DNA of 64,000 bases from Iodobacter sp. BJB302. Lineage in GTDB: Bacteria; Pseudomonadota; Gammaproteobacteria; Burkholderiales; Chitinibacteraceae. Shown in pieces: positions 44,504-55,529 of this stretch. The translations under genes were made by a program, and so were the position numbers. The notes under the pieces were generated by a model. That model saw only the letters and a program-made list of their open reading frames with translations. It did no database searches and was not told the DNA's origin. Within the stretch, counting starts at the first letter, position 1, and each line of letters begins with the position of its first letter. The stretch covers positions 34,514-98,513 of the forward strand of contig NZ_PDZG01000008.1 in assembly GCF_002735645.1 (NCBI RefSeq). The letters are read 5' to 3'.

Positions 44504-46078
44504 TCACAACTTTTGCTCTGCAAAATGCACGCGTTCAAAATTGCTGCCGTATTCCAGAATGCTAATAAATTTTACTTTGATAATTCGCTCGCCATTCCAT
44601 AGCTCGCACTGGCGGCCTGCTCTGAACCAGCCATTGGGCAGCAGCAGTGTTTGCGGCGCTTTCAGGGCGGGCATGGCGGGCAGCCACACGATATTTGTGT
44701 ATTCAGGCGTTGCCCGGGCGGGCTCGCATGGCCGGATGGCGGCGGCTTTTGGCAGACCGGGCAACAAGACCAGGCCCAGATGCAGATTGCCTTCGCTTTC
44801 TTCCAGCCAGCGCACCACGCCTGCCAAATAGCGGGCAGAAGACTTCACCACCATCAGCTGATTCAGGCTGATGCGCTCGCCCTGCGCAGCCGCACGGCTT
44901 AAACGCAGGCCTTGAGCCGTTTCATTTACCACATCCCATAGCTCGATCGGTGGCAAAGGCTGCGGCTCATTGCTTTGCCGTGAAGGCGATAAATCACCAA
45001 AGAGATGAATATTGATTAAATCACGGCTGCCTACTTTTACAGATTCTTCAGGCGGCGGGGTGTAATTGCCGTCAACCACATAACGATGCTGCGCGGGCAA
45101 AGCTAGGATCAGCGGCACGGTGCGCGGCTTAAGCTCGCGTGGTGCCCGCTCAGTACCATGCTCGCACCAAAGCCGGTAAAGATCAGACAAAATATCCAGC
45201 GTTGCCTGCAAGCCCAGCTCATTCCCCAAGCCCAGCTTTTCTGGTAATTCGCCCTGGCGCAGCAACTTAATACGTTTGGATAAAACCTGCGCCAATGCGA
45301 GAGTATCAATCTCACGGATGTCCGGCCCTTCTTTGGGCTGACCAAAACGCTGCGGGCTGCCAGGCTCTGCCAGATCAATCTGCAAAGGGGTTTTACCCGG
45401 AAGCGCTGGCGCTTTAGGCGCAATATGGCTGCGCGTTGCAAACAGCTCCAGCATTTGGTCTATCCACAACAAACGCCGCAAAGTGTGCTGATTTGAATTG
45501 GCGGCAGAAAGGAGCAGAGTATGGATAAAAACCGCTTGCACCGTGGTTAAATCCCCTACGCTGAGCAAGCTGTCTTTCACTTTTTTATCTGTAATCGCCA
45601 ATTGCTCGGCATGCTGATAAAAACTAAATATTTTTACCCAGATTGAATCGGGTACTTTTCGCCCGACCATATAATAGCAACGCACCACAAAACCCATGCA
45701 GCGTACGGCCCGCTCGGCAAGCAGAGGCAGAAACTCAAAGATGGGCGAATCATCGGCCTGGGCATCTTTCCAGCAGCGGGCATAGGCATCAGCCATGGCT
45801 TCCCACAGCTTACTGGCAGCCTGCCACTGCGCCTGCTCAGAATGACTCAAAGGCAGTGGCTTTGCGGCATATTCATGCGTTAAAGCAAACTGCACATCGT
45901 GCACTGAGCTGCGCAGGATTTCTAATGATTTAAGCGCCTCCAGCGGAGCCATATTGCCTTCGGCCAGCGTTTCCATTGCGCCGCATAATTCTGCATGCGC
46001 CACGCGGGTATTCATCAGCGGTAATAAAATCAGCCAGTCTTTGGTGCTGCGGGCGTCGGTAAAAGGAACCTGGCTCAT
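44504..46078 (-). CDS. PilZ-like domain protein (paralogue of 9641-11200)
   Basis: A 524-residue protein of unknown function with the same architecture as the protein at 9641: a long helical N-terminal part (from LILLPLMNTRVAHAELCGAM) and, near residue 381, a PilZ-like core LWDVVNETAQGLRLSRAA, then LAGVVRWLEESEGNLHLGLV. The (D/N)xSxxG motif is NETAQG here, so c-di-GMP binding is doubtful. Its start overlaps the stop of the HIT gene (ATGA), so the two are coupled. Convergent with the HD-GYP gene, which suggests, but does not prove, a link to c-di-GMP. Confidence 0.7.
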   Translation of the reverse strand: MSQVPFTDARSTKDWLILLPLMNTRVAHAELCGAMETLAEGNMAPLEALKSLEILRSSVHDVQFALTHEYAAKPLPLSHSEQAQWQAASKLWEAMADAYARCWKDAQADDSPIFEFLPLLAERAVRCMGFVVRCYYMVGRKVPDSIWVKIFSFYQHAEQLAITDKKVKDSLLSVGDLTTVQAVFIHTLLLSAANSNQHTLRRLLWIDQMLELFATRSHIAPKAPALPGKTPLQIDLAEPGSPQRFGQPKEGPDIREIDTLALAQVLSKRIKLLRQGELPEKLGLGNELGLQATLDILSDLYRLWCEHGTERAPRELKPRTVPLILALPAQHRYVVDGNYTPPPEESVKVGSRDLINIHLFGDLSPSRQSNEPQPLPPIELWDVVNETAQGLRLSRAAAQGERISLNQLMVVKSSARYLAGVVRWLEESEGNLHLGLVLLPGLPKAAAIRPCEPARATPEYTNIVWLPAMPALKAPQTLLLPNGWFRAGRQCELWNGERIIKVKFISILEYGSNFERVHFAEQKL

Positions 46079-46491
46079 CGTTGTATGGCCTGCAAAGCGA
46101 TTCTGAGCGCTAATAATTGTTTGGCAGATACTTTAGTTTCAGCATCCGGCTTTACCGCTTCTGCCCAAATGGGAGCAGGAAAATGGCGATCCTCTTTAAA
46201 GCGGGGAATAACATGCCAGTGCAAATGCGGCACCATATTGCCAAGGCTGGCCAAATTGACTTTATCTGGCTGCAATGTGCTGCGTATTGCTGATTCCACA
46301 ACAAAAACCAGCTGCATTAATCTTTGCCTTTCTTCGGCATTTAAATCACTGAATTCCGCCGTATGCTGCTTTAGGATAACGCGGCAAAAACCCGGGTATC
46401 CTGCCTCATCAGCCAACACAACACGACAAAAATCATCCTGCCAGAGTATTTCTCCGCCGCTGTCAGAGCACAACACACAATCTGAATTCAT
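46075..46491 (-). CDS. HIT-family nucleotide hydrolase/transferase
   Basis: About 138 residues from the ATG at 46491 (MNSDCVLCSDSGGEI), chosen because AGGA lies nine bases upstream; the frame reaches 46518. The histidine triad is visible as MVPHLHWHVIPRF (HxHxH), with GYPGFCRVILKQH earlier. HIT proteins hydrolyse dinucleoside or adenylyl-type nucleotides. The stop overlaps the start of the PilZ-like gene. Confidence 0.92.
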   Translation of the reverse strand: MNSDCVLCSDSGGEILWQDDFCRVVLADEAGYPGFCRVILKQHTAEFSDLNAEERQRLMQLVFVVESAIRSTLQPDKVNLASLGNMVPHLHWHVIPRFKEDRHFPAPIWAEAVKPDAETKVSAKQLLALRIALQAIQR

Positions 46492-46724
46492 TACATTATT
46501 CCTGTTGATTTGCATCATTATAGGCTGAGCATTCGCCCAAATAAGCTGATGCTATTCTAACGCCGCCCCCCGGCTGCCGCTATCGGTAGCAACCATAACC
46601 TTACACCGTAAAAAATACATTTTATTTGGCACAGAATGTAACAAACCGCTCCGGTTAAGGCCACCCAAAGCCTGCAGAATCTCAGTACAATCATTTTTTT
46701 AACCAAATTAATCGCCGATCCAAT

Positions 46725-48101
46725 ATGCAACTCTATTTATACGACAACTGGGAACGCCAATTAAGGCCATTTCAAGCCATCCGCTCCGATTGGGTTGGCT
46801 TGTACTGTTGCGGCCCCACTGTCTATGACTACGCGCATATCGGTAATTTACGCACTTATTTATTTGAAGATATTCTGCGCCGCACCCTGCAATTTAATGG
46901 CTATACCGTACGCCATATTGTCAACATTACCGACGTAGGGCATCTGGTTTCTGATGCCGATGAGGGTGAAGACAAAATGGAGCGCGGTAGCCGCAAATCA
47001 GGAAAATCCGCGTGGGAAATCGCCGATTATTTCAGCGCCGTATTTAAAAATGATTTATCCACGCTGAATATGCTGGAGCCCACACTCTGGTGCAAAGCCA
47101 CCGAGCATATTGCAGAGCAAATTGCCTTTATCCAGGTACTGGAAGAAAAAGGCTATACCTACGCCAATAGCGACGGTATTTATTTTGATACGGCCAAACA
47201 AGACGATTACGGCTATCTGGCCCGCTTAAACCGCGAAGGCCTGAATGCCGGCAGCCGCGTGGCACTTGGCGAAAAGAAAAGCATTACCGATTTTGCGCTG
47301 TGGAAATTCAGCCCTGCAGGCAGCACCCGCCAAATGGAATGGGAAAGCCCATGGGGACGTGGTTTTCCAGGCTGGCATATTGAGTGCTCGGCCATGTCGG
47401 CCAAATATCTGGAGCCTTGGTTTGATATTCATTGCGGCGGTGAAGACCATATCTCGATTCACCACAGCAATGAAATCGCCCAAAACCAGGCTTGCCACGG
47501 CACGCGCTTAGCTAATTTCTGGATGCACGGTTATTTCTTGCAGCTGGACGCCAGCAAAATGAGTAAATCCAGCGGCGATTTCCTGCGCCTGCAAACGCTG
47601 ATCGACCAGAGCATCGATCCGATCGCCTACCGTTATCTTTGCCTGACAGCGCACTATCGCAGCCAGCTTAATTTTAATTGGGACGCGCTGAGCGGCGCTC
47701 AAACCGCCCTTGGCCGCTTGAGAGACAGCTACTTCGCCCTGCCCGATGGCGGCGAATGCGATGGCGATTATCTGGCGCGCTTTACAGAAGAAATCAACCA
47801 GGATCTCAATATCCCCCGTGCCATTGCACTGGTTTGGGAGCTGCTCAAATCCAATCTGGGCACCAGCCATAAAAAAGCCACGCTAACTAAGTTTGACGAA
47901 GTATTAGGCCTGGGTTTAGCCACCTGGCAACCTGCCATCGCAGCAGCTATTCCGGCAGAAATCGAGGCTTTAGCAGCCCGGCGCCAGCAATATCGCAAAG
48001 AAAAAAACTGGGCGGCGGCAGATCAGGTGCGCGGCGAGTTAAAAGCGTTGGGTTATGAAGTAGAAGATACGGCGGATGGGTGGATTGTGAAGGCGGTTTA
48101 A
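46725..48101 (+). CDS. cysS: Cysteinyl-tRNA synthetase
   Basis: Charges tRNA-Cys. It is 458 residues, usual length. The HIGH-type motif is in GPTVYDYAHIGNLRTYLFED, the KMSKS motif in DASKMSKSSGDFLRLQ, and the zinc ligands include the Cys of LYCCGPTVYD plus WHIECSAMSA and IHCGGEDHISIHHSNEIAQ. It is divergent from the HIT gene, with 233 bases between the starts. Confidence 0.98.
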   Translation: MQLYLYDNWERQLRPFQAIRSDWVGLYCCGPTVYDYAHIGNLRTYLFEDILRRTLQFNGYTVRHIVNITDVGHLVSDADEGEDKMERGSRKSGKSAWEIADYFSAVFKNDLSTLNMLEPTLWCKATEHIAEQIAFIQVLEEKGYTYANSDGIYFDTAKQDDYGYLARLNREGLNAGSRVALGEKKSITDFALWKFSPAGSTRQMEWESPWGRGFPGWHIECSAMSAKYLEPWFDIHCGGEDHISIHHSNEIAQNQACHGTRLANFWMHGYFLQLDASKMSKSSGDFLRLQTLIDQSIDPIAYRYLCLTAHYRSQLNFNWDALSGAQTALGRLRDSYFALPDGGECDGDYLARFTEEINQDLNIPRAIALVWELLKSNLGTSHKKATLTKFDEVLGLGLATWQPAIAAAIPAEIEALAARRQQYRKEKNWAAADQVRGELKALGYEVEDTADGWIVKAV

Positions 48102-48140
48102 TCACGCTAGGCAAACAGGTAGTCAAAGATAAAGAAGCTG

Positions 48141-48476
48141 ATGCGCGACCGTGCCCGCCAATTGCGGGCGGATGCAACGCCATTTGAGCAAAACCTCTGG
48201 CAACAACTACGGGCAGGGCGATTCTCTGGGTTTAAGTTTCGCCGCCAACAGGTGTTAGATCATTACATCGTCGATTTTGCCTGTATGCAGGCAAAAGTCA
48301 TTGTTGAGCTGGATGGCAGCCAGCATGCCGCAGCTGCAGTCTACGATGCCGAGATGCTAGGTTAAAAAAGCAAGGCTACCGGGTGTTACGGGTTTGGAAT
48401 AAGGAAAGGGATAGCAGCCGGAAGCCGTGCTAGAGCAATTGTGGAGATTGCTGCATGATGGTGGTGATCTGCCATA
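48141..48476 (+). pseudogene. Frameshifted DUF559 (endonuclease-like) gene
   Basis: The first 74 codons encode a DUF559-type protein (RARQLRADATPFEQNLWQQL, FKFRRQQVLDHYIVDFAC, KVIVELDGSQHA). The frame then stops at 48363, where the family sequence continues in another frame from 48362 (LKKQGYRVLRVWNKERD). A second shift near 48425 restores the end (VLEQLWRLLHDGGDLP, stop at 48476). Two frameshifts make it a decayed gene. DUF559 proteins are related to very short patch repair endonucleases. Confidence 0.8.
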
Positions 48477-48483
48477 GCTACTG

Positions 48484-48563
48484 CCCTCTCCCCAACCCCT
48501 CCTCCCAAATGGGGCGACCTAGCCACCTCGCCCCTTGTGGGAGAGGGACTGGGGGAGAGGGGT
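48484..48563. repeat. Intergenic inverted repeat of CCCTCTCCCC type
   Basis: CCCTCTCCCCAACCCCTCCT with TCCC on the left, GGGAGAGGGACTGGGGGAGA with GGGG on the right, in inverted orientation about 35 bases apart. Similar CCCTCTCCCCCAG-type units are common intergenic repeats in proteobacterial genomes. Confidence 0.6.
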
Positions 48564-48576
48564 AAGCGATCATCAT

Positions 48577-48608
48577 AAAAAAGGGCACAGAATTCTGTGC
48601 CCTTTTTA
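48577..48608. terminator. Bidirectional terminator between the DUF559 pseudogene and the DUF3683 gene
   Basis: AAGGGCACAG and CTGTGCCCTT pair around AATT, with A and T runs at both ends. It lies six bases past the stop of the large dehydrogenase. Confidence 0.9.
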
Positions 48609-48613
48609 TTACA

Positions 48614-51600
48614 TTACAGCAACACCCTTTCTATACCGCCGTTTCTGGCTTTCTCTACATACTCCGGCATCCAGTTTGCGCCTAATACCGTTTTGGCAAT
48701 TTCTACCACGATGTAATCAGCGGTAGTGCCCGCATCATCGTTGTAGCGGCTCAAACCTTGCAGGCAAGACGGGCAGGAGGTGAGGATTTTGACTGGCGTT
48801 GCAGTACCAGATTCAGCGCGCAACTTATCCGCGCCCTTTTTCATTTCCTCTTCTTTTCTGAAACGAACCTGCGTGGCGATTTGTGGCTTGGATACGCCAA
48901 AAGTGCCAGATTCGCCGCAGCACCGGTCATTCAGCTCTACTTTCTGCCCCATAAGTTCATTGGCCACGTCGATGCCTTTATAGGTCTTCATCGGGGTGTG
49001 GCATGGCTCGTGGTACATATAGCGATCACCACTTACGCCTTCCAGCTTCACGCCTTTTTCCAGCAGATATTCGTGAATATCTAAAAGACGGCAGCCAGGG
49101 AAAATCAGCTCAAACTGATACTTTTGCAGCTGATCCATACAGGTGCCGCAAGACACAATCACCGTTTTGATATCGAGGTAATTGAGCGTGGTAGCCAGGC
49201 GGTGGAATAACACGCGGTTATCCATGGTGATCTTATCGCCCTTGTCTTTCTCGCCGCCCGATGTTTGCGGGTAGCCGCAGCAGAGATAGCCCGGCGGCAG
49301 CACGGTGGTCGCGCCCACATGCCAGAGCATAGCTTGCGTGGCTAAACCCACCTGACTGAATAAACGCTCTGAACCACAACCGGGGAAGTAGAACACCGAC
49401 TCTTGCTCTTCTGGCCGGTTAAGGCGTTGCGGATCCCGAATCACCGGCACGACAGTTGAATCTTCCACATCCAGCAAGGCGCGGGCGGTTTTCTTTGGCA
49501 AGCCACCTGGCATAGGCTTATTAATAAAGTGAATCACCTGCGTTTTGATGGTCGCCTTGCCCACGGTGGCGGGCGGCGTTTTCAGGGCGGGTTTGAGTAG
49601 GCCCATACGTTTAGCCACGGCATGCGCCAAACGCTGGCCTTTATAGCCCCACTCGATCGTTACTTTACGAATCAGCTTGATGGTAGCCGGGTCTTTAATG
49701 GTTAAGAAACCCATACCAATCGCGGTAACAGGGTTAAATTTCTTTTTGCCTTCTTTACGCAGGAAATTACGCATGGCGATCGATACATCGCCAAAATCGA
49801 TATTCACCGGGCAAGGATTCACGCAGCGGTGGCATACCGTGCAATGGTCGGCCACATCCCCCAGCTCGTCAAAATGCTTGAGCGATACGCCACGGCGGGT
49901 TTGCTCTTCGTATAAAAATGCTTCGGTGAGTAAACCGGTAGCCAGAATTTTATTACGCGGGCTGTACAGCAAGTTAGCGCGCGGCACATGCGTGGAGCAA
50001 ACCGGCTTACATTTACCGCAGCGCAGACAGTCTTTTACGCTATTGCTGATCTCGCCGATATCGGATGCCTCCAGGATCAGCGATTCGGCCCCCAGCAGAC
50101 TGAAGGACGGCGTGTAGGCATTGGCCAGATCCGCGCCCGGCATCAGCTTGCCTTTATTAAAGTGCCCATTCGGATCAACGCGCTGTTTATACGCTTCAAA
50201 CGGGGCCAGCTCTTCCCGGCTTAAAAACTCATATTTGGTGATCCCAATGCCGTGCTCGCCGGAAATCACGCCATTCAGATTCCGGGCCACGCCCATAATC
50301 CGCGCCACGGCGTGGTGAGCACGTTGAAGCATTTCGTAATCGTCGGAATTCACCGGGATATTGGTATGCACATTGCCGTCGCCAGCGTGCATATGCAAAG
50401 CAACCCAGGTACGGCCTTTCAGCACTTTCTGCTGAATAGCGAACACCAGCTCCATAATGGATTTATCGGTGCGGCCAGAAAACAGCGTTTCCAGCTCGCC
50501 CAATAGCTCGCGCTTCCAGCTCACCCGCAGCACAAAATCACGCAGGGCTAAAAAGACGCTTTGCGGAATATCGTCGCCGATCAGCTCTTTTTCTAAGGGC
50601 ATGGTTGGGAAGGCGGCGCGATACAGCTCGAATGAATCATCAAGGTGATCAAAAATCCACTGCCAGTGCAGGCGCGATTTTTCGATCAAATCAAGGGCAG
50701 TTTCGCGTCTGTCGCCAATAAATTCTTCGGCGCTGACTGGTGCGTCCCCGGCATCCACCGGCAAGCGGCCATGGGCAAAAAAGTCTTGCAGCTTATCAAG
50801 CAGCTCCAGCTTGCTGGTGAGGGAAAGCTCGATATTGATGCGCTCAATCGCGTCGGAATACTCGCCAAGGCGTGGCAGCGGAATCACCACGTCTTCGTTT
50901 ACTTTAAAAGCATTGGTGTGGCGGGCAATAGCCGCTGTGCGGGCGCGATCCAGCCAGAATTTTTTACGCGCTTCCGGCGTAACGGCTACAAAACCTTCGC
51001 CGCCGCGCACATTCGCCAGCTGCACCACATGGCTGGATGCCTGCCCCACTGCATCTTCATCATCAGACACCAAATCGGCGATCAGCACCATTTTGGGCCG
51101 GCCACGGCTTTTAGCCTTGGTGGCGTAACCTACGGCGCGTACATAGCGCCAGTCCAGATGCTCTAAACCGGCCAGCTGCACGCTGGGATGGGCATCCAGA
51201 TAATCTTTGATTTCCACAATTGACGGCACGGCACGGCTGACTTCGCCAAAGAATTCCAGACATACCGTACGCACATGCGCTGGCATGCGATGCAGCACAA
51301 AGCGGGCGCTGGTAATCAGCCCGTCGGTGCCTTCTTTCTGAATACCTGGCAGGCCGGAGAGGAATTTATCAGTAACGTCTTTCCCCAGGCCTTCCTTACG
51401 GAATTTGCTGCCCGGAATCACCAGGTTTTCATCGCTGATCAGCGTTTTGCCATCGGGCTTAAATTTGCGAATCCGGAATGTGGCTTCTTTGGCATCATGG
51501 ATCTTGCCCATATTGTGATCCATGCGCTCGATGAACATCCAGTTGCCATCCGGATCGACCATCTTCCAGCTCACCAGATTATCCAGCGCCGTGCCCCACA

Positions 51601-52498
51601 ACACGGCTTTTTTACCACCCGCATTCATCGCCACATTGCCGCCAATACAGGAGGCATCGGCCGAGGTTGGGTCAACCGCAAACGCAAGGCCTGCCGCTTC
51701 GGCGGTTTCCATCACCCGGCGGGTGACCACGCCTGCGCCGCACTGAATGGTGGCCACTTTGCCAGCCACACCTGGGATTTCGCGGTATTCCACGCCGTTA
51801 TGCTGATCTAGCTTTTCTGTATTGATTACGGCTGAAAGCGCCGTTAATGGCACCGCACCACCGGTGTAACCCGTACCACCGCCACGCGGGATAATCGTCA
51901 GGCCAAGCTCAATACAGGCCGCCACCAGCGGGGCCATTTCTTCTTCGGTATCGGGGGCCAGCACCACAAAGGGGTATTCAACGCGCCAGTCGGTGGCGTC
52001 AGTCACATGGCTGACCCGCGCCAGGCCATCAAAACAAATATTGTCATTACGGGTAAGACGGCCCATTTTTTTGAGCACTTTACGGCGCAGCAGGGCCACA
52101 TCAATAAACTCGCGCTCAAAGCGCTCCACCGCCTCGCGGGTGCGATCAATCAATAGCGCAACCTGCGTGTTTTCCTGGCGGCGTTTTTCGATCTCATGCA
52201 CACGGTGGTGCATGGCTTCGGCCAGCATATTCAGGCGCTTAGGATTATCGAGTAAATCGTCCTGCAGATAGGGATTACGTTTCACAACCCAGATATCGCC
52301 CAATACTTCAAACAACATCCGTGCAGACCGGCCGGTTTTACGCTGCTGGCGTAAATCATCGAGCACCTGCCAGGCGTCTTCTCCCAGCAAGCGAATCACA
52401 ATCTCACGATCAGAGAACGAAGTGTAGTTGTAAGGAATTTCGCGCACACGATCATGCACAAGCTGCGGTGGGAGGGGAGTAGTAATAGGCTCGGCCAT
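48614..52498 (-). CDS. DUF3683-type FAD/4Fe-4S oxidoreductase (2-hydroxyacid dehydrogenase-like)
   Basis: A 1294-residue fusion. An N-terminal DUF3683 region (about 1-150) precedes a GlcD/DLD-type FAD-binding domain (about 165-400; [20 protein letters not shown]), an FAD-linked oxidase C-terminal domain (about 430-790; [29 protein letters not shown]), then two 4Fe-4S motifs ([11 protein letters not shown] and [11 protein letters not shown]) and cysteine-rich CCG domains ([19 protein letters not shown]). It combines GlcD- and GlcF/GlpC-like parts and probably oxidises D-lactate or another 2-hydroxyacid, passing electrons to the respiratory chain. The exact substrate is not known. Confidence 0.9.
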   Translation of the reverse strand: MAEPITTPLPPQLVHDRVREIPYNYTSFSDREIVIRLLGEDAWQVLDDLRQQRKTGRSARMLFEVLGDIWVVKRNPYLQDDLLDNPKRLNMLAEAMHHRVHEIEKRRQENTQVALLIDRTREAVERFEREFIDVALLRRKVLKKMGRLTRNDNICFDGLARVSHVTDATDWRVEYPFVVLAPDTEEEMAPLVAACIELGLTIIPRGGGTGYTGGAVPLTALSAVINTEKLDQHNGVEYREIPGVAGKVATIQCGAGVVTRRVMETAEAAGLAFAVDPTSADASCIGGNVAMNAGGKKAVLWGTALDNLVSWKMVDPDGNWMFIERMDHNMGKIHDAKEATFRIRKFKPDGKTLISDENLVIPGSKFRKEGLGKDVTDKFLSGLPGIQKEGTDGLITSARFVLHRMPAHVRTVCLEFFGEVSRAVPSIVEIKDYLDAHPSVQLAGLEHLDWRYVRAVGYATKAKSRGRPKMVLIADLVSDDEDAVGQASSHVVQLANVRGGEGFVAVTPEARKKFWLDRARTAAIARHTNAFKVNEDVVIPLPRLGEYSDAIERINIELSLTSKLELLDKLQDFFAHGRLPVDAGDAPVSAEEFIGDRRETALDLIEKSRLHWQWIFDHLDDSFELYRAAFPTMPLEKELIGDDIPQSVFLALRDFVLRVSWKRELLGELETLFSGRTDKSIMELVFAIQQKVLKGRTWVALHMHAGDGNVHTNIPVNSDDYEMLQRAHHAVARIMGVARNLNGVISGEHGIGITKYEFLSREELAPFEAYKQRVDPNGHFNKGKLMPGADLANAYTPSFSLLGAESLILEASDIGEISNSVKDCLRCGKCKPVCSTHVPRANLLYSPRNKILATGLLTEAFLYEEQTRRGVSLKHFDELGDVADHCTVCHRCVNPCPVNIDFGDVSIAMRNFLRKEGKKKFNPVTAIGMGFLTIKDPATIKLIRKVTIEWGYKGQRLAHAVAKRMGLLKPALKTPPATVGKATIKTQVIHFINKPMPGGLPKKTARALLDVEDSTVVPVIRDPQRLNRPEEQESVFYFPGCGSERLFSQVGLATQAMLWHVGATTVLPPGYLCCGYPQTSGGEKDKGDKITMDNRVLFHRLATTLNYLDIKTVIVSCGTCMDQLQKYQFELIFPGCRLLDIHEYLLEKGVKLEGVSGDRYMYHEPCHTPMKTYKGIDVANELMGQKVELNDRCCGESGTFGVSKPQIATQVRFRKEEEMKKGADKLRAESGTATPVKILTSCPSCLQGLSRYNDDAGTTADYIVVEIAKTVLGANWMPEYVEKARNGGIERVLL

Positions 52499-52726
52499 GG
52501 GGGACTCTTAGGGCTTGCGGGGTCATGGGAGCGTTGATTTTAACGGAAAACCCCCATGCTTATAGCCCCATTTTTTTTGGGGGCATACGCTCCCAGCCCT
52601 TAAACACCCGTTTTCACTGGCTTAGCCTTGTTTAAAAAGCATAAAACCTGCACATGAATGCAACAGAATGGCGTACTTTTACTACCTTTTTTGCCGTAAA
52701 AATCGTGTAGGGAACATTCATTTTCC

Positions 52727-54313
52727 CTACACCACCACACGATTTCTGCCCTGCTGCTTAGCCTGATATAAACACTGATCAGAGCGGCTGAGCAGGGCTT
52801 CAAGCGAAGGATCATCCACAATGCTGGCAATCCCCACGCTGATCGTAATATTGAGCTCTGGGTGAATTCTCGACCAAATCCATGCATCTACCAAACTGCG
52901 AAGCCGCTCGCCCACCTCCGTTGCGGCCACCCCTTCGTGATTAGGGAGGAGCACCACAAACTCCTCGCCGCCATAGCGTCCTACCAAATCATCCTGCCGG
53001 CAGCCCGATTTAAGCAGAGCGGCGATTTGCCTTAACACTTTATCCCCCACAGGATGGCCACAGCCATCATTCACCTTTTTAAAGTGATCCACATCGATCA
53101 TTAGTACAGATAAAGATTGTTGATTCTGCCGCTGCCTTTGAAACAGCTCACTGCCCTGCTCTTCCAAACCACGGCGATTTAAAATACCGGTGAGGCCATC
53201 GTAGCTGGCCAGCCGCTCCACCCGCTGTATTTCCTTATGCTGGCTGGCACGCTGGCGGCGCAGATCGGCGTTTTCCAGGCGTGCACTTTCAATCTCTAAC
53301 TGCATTTTCATGGCTTGCAATTTATGCGGAGAAAGCTGGCTTTTTACTGCCTGCTGCCCATGATGAAAACGCTTGAAATAAGCGAGGGCAAGTTTAAAAT
53401 CCCCTTTTAATTCGGCTAAATCCGCCATCAGCAATTCAAATTGAAAAATTAAATTAGCAGCACTTCTTAATGTGGCGTGCAATAAGCCCTGAGTTAAATA
53501 AGCTTCAGCAGATTGAACATCACGCCTTGCAAGGCTTATTTTTCCTAAAGCTAAATAATTGGCAGCCATGCCCCATTGGTTTTCAAGCTGCAAATTCAGC
53601 TTTAATGCGGCAAGCAAATTACGCCGGGAAATTTGATACTTACCCAGCCCCCACTGTACTTGCCCTATTAAGCACAGCGCTTCAGAAACGTATTCCAGAT
53701 GGTTGGCTTTCTTGGCATAAAACAAACCCTGCTGCAAAATAGTTAAGGCTTCGTCATACTCCAGCAGACTTAGATAATCTCCCCCCAAATTGATATAAAG
53801 CAGTGCACACAATTGATCATTATTTATTTTAGAAACAAATTCCGCAGCCTGTTTGTGGTGTTCTAATGCAGCAGCAAAATCATCATGTGCATAGTAGATT
53901 TGGCCCAGCCCTATCTGAGCCTGAATATAAGCATGATCATCAGATAAATTAAGGGATAAATCCAGACAATATGACCAATACTGCAGTGCCAAATCATATT
54001 CGCACTGGCAATAATATGCAGCTGCTATTTCCAGTAAAGAATCAACGATATGTGCGTGTAATCCATGCTCTTCACCCAGCATTAAGCTGTGGCGCATTAA
54101 AGCAATGCTTTCTTCAAAAAAAGGATCTCTGGCTAATGCTCGTGCGTGATTTAATAAACCCTGGGCGTAACCCAAATGATACTCAATTTGCACAGCCAGT
54201 TTACATGCCTGCTCTGCCAGCCCGAGTGCGCTTTCTTTATTATGCAAACACATCTGTCGGGCGCGAAGATTGATATTATCAATCACATCGTAGCTAAGCA
54301 TGAGAGGCATCAA
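52727..54313 (-). CDS. TPR-domain diguanylate cyclase
   Basis: A 528-residue soluble protein. TPR-like repeats cover about 1-320 (ALQYWSYCLDLSLNL, QAQIGLGQIYYAHDDFAAAL), followed by a coiled coil (about 330-375) and a GGDEF domain (about 380-528). The active site is RYGGEEFVVLLP near residue 447, with RQDD five residues earlier as a product-inhibition (RxxD) site. It should make c-di-GMP under control of a protein or ligand bound by the TPR part. Two upstream same-strand paralogues lack the GGDEF domain. Confidence 0.93.
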   Translation of the reverse strand: MMPLMLSYDVIDNINLRARQMCLHNKESALGLAEQACKLAVQIEYHLGYAQGLLNHARALARDPFFEESIALMRHSLMLGEEHGLHAHIVDSLLEIAAAYYCQCEYDLALQYWSYCLDLSLNLSDDHAYIQAQIGLGQIYYAHDDFAAALEHHKQAAEFVSKINNDQLCALLYINLGGDYLSLLEYDEALTILQQGLFYAKKANHLEYVSEALCLIGQVQWGLGKYQISRRNLLAALKLNLQLENQWGMAANYLALGKISLARRDVQSAEAYLTQGLLHATLRSAANLIFQFELLMADLAELKGDFKLALAYFKRFHHGQQAVKSQLSPHKLQAMKMQLEIESARLENADLRRQRASQHKEIQRVERLASYDGLTGILNRRGLEEQGSELFQRQRQNQQSLSVLMIDVDHFKKVNDGCGHPVGDKVLRQIAALLKSGCRQDDLVGRYGGEEFVVLLPNHEGVAATEVGERLRSLVDAWIWSRIHPELNITISVGIASIVDDPSLEALLSRSDQCLYQAKQQGRNRVVV

Positions 54314-54451
54314 ACTCTTTTTTTTGGCTTACCATCAAATTAGAACACTCTAATCGATAATATCAAGAAAAATAAAAATATACGGGCTAAATATAAAAGC
54401 TTACAGATCTGAATGAAAGATATTTAAATAAATATATTCACTGAATAAGAA

Positions 54452-55468
54452 TTAACCAGGTACAAGCAAGTTCATTTCCATTGATCTTAACTGCGCCGAT
54501 GCTGATTGTTCTAGAAGTACTGCGCGTAAATTTTTATGTGTGATGTCATGTTTTTCATGCAAGTCCGGCTGATTCATTTTTTGATATGCTTCAGCAAAGG
54601 TTTCATGAATTTCAGCCAATAAATACTGCGATTCCATCGCCTCTGCTAGGATAAATGCACGCTGCAGCTCATCCAGCGCAGCTTCATATTCTGCATTAGC
54701 TAAAGAGCAGCGGCCCAGCGCTAATAAATTAGCTGCCTCATTCCAGGTATTGATATGCAAACGGTTAATTTTAAGTGCAACCAGAAAATTCATTCTGGCT
54801 CTTTCTATATCGCCACGCGCTAACCGGATCAAACCAAATACGCTATAAACTTCTGCCTCCAGCTCATAATTGCCTTCCGCTCTGACCAGAGGCAGCGCTT
54901 GCCTGGCAATTAACATTGCATCATCCAGGCGATTTAAACGAAATAAATCAACAGCGATATTTATCAGACAAATACTTTGGTAATTAGCATCATGTTCGGT
55001 TTTAGCTAAATCCTGCGCTATTTTATGATGAATTAGAGCAACTTCAAATTGCTCATGGGCATAATATAGCTGCCCCAAGCCTATATGCGCGCAAAGCCGC
55101 TGAGTTGTTTCGATTGCCTGGGCAGAAAGCTCAAGACAACGACACCAGTATCTTGCCGCACTTTCGTATTCGCCCAAGGTATAAGCATGCCTGCCCATCA
55201 ATTGCAGCGCCTCGCCACGCCACACGCCCAGCTCATCGGTTTCAGCTATACCCAGAACTTTATCCAGGATATCGATCGCCTCCCGGTGCCGGCCAAAAAG
55301 TTGTAAAACGCTGGAGTAAACAGTAAGTGCTGCGGCCTCGCTAAAGCGGCAGCCCACTTCAACGGCCAAATCTCTGGCCTGCGTCGCAAAAGCAAGTGAA
55401 TCAACGCTGCGCGAAGAGATTAACTTTTTAGCTTGCTGAATGAGCTGATCAACCGAGGACACAAGCAT
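54452..55468 (-). CDS. TPR protein, paralogue of the TPR-GGDEF gene without GGDEF
   Basis: A 338-residue TPR protein. It matches the TPR region of the downstream diguanylate cyclase: YWCRCLELSAQAI, AHIGLGQLYYAHEQFEVALIHHK against SYCLDLSLNL, QIGLGQIYYAHDDFAAALEHHK (shown in parts). It ends (QLRSMEMNLLVPG) exactly where the coiled coil before GGDEF would begin, so the catalytic half has been lost by truncation. It may still bind the same partner. Confidence 0.82.
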   Translation of the reverse strand: MLVSSVDQLIQQAKKLISSRSVDSLAFATQARDLAVEVGCRFSEAAALTVYSSVLQLFGRHREAIDILDKVLGIAETDELGVWRGEALQLMGRHAYTLGEYESAARYWCRCLELSAQAIETTQRLCAHIGLGQLYYAHEQFEVALIHHKIAQDLAKTEHDANYQSICLINIAVDLFRLNRLDDAMLIARQALPLVRAEGNYELEAEVYSVFGLIRLARGDIERARMNFLVALKINRLHINTWNEAANLLALGRCSLANAEYEAALDELQRAFILAEAMESQYLLAEIHETFAEAYQKMNQPDLHEKHDITHKNLRAVLLEQSASAQLRSMEMNLLVPG

Positions 55469-55529
55469 TATTTACACCAAGTTGACTAATTTATTACGAG
55501 CGTATTTTAACACTTATAAAATACTGAAT

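Noticed and set aside
52600..52887. 95-codon minus-strand frame overlapping the GGDEF gene's end
   Set aside because: It overlaps the coding end of the diguanylate cyclase in another frame and shows no domain.
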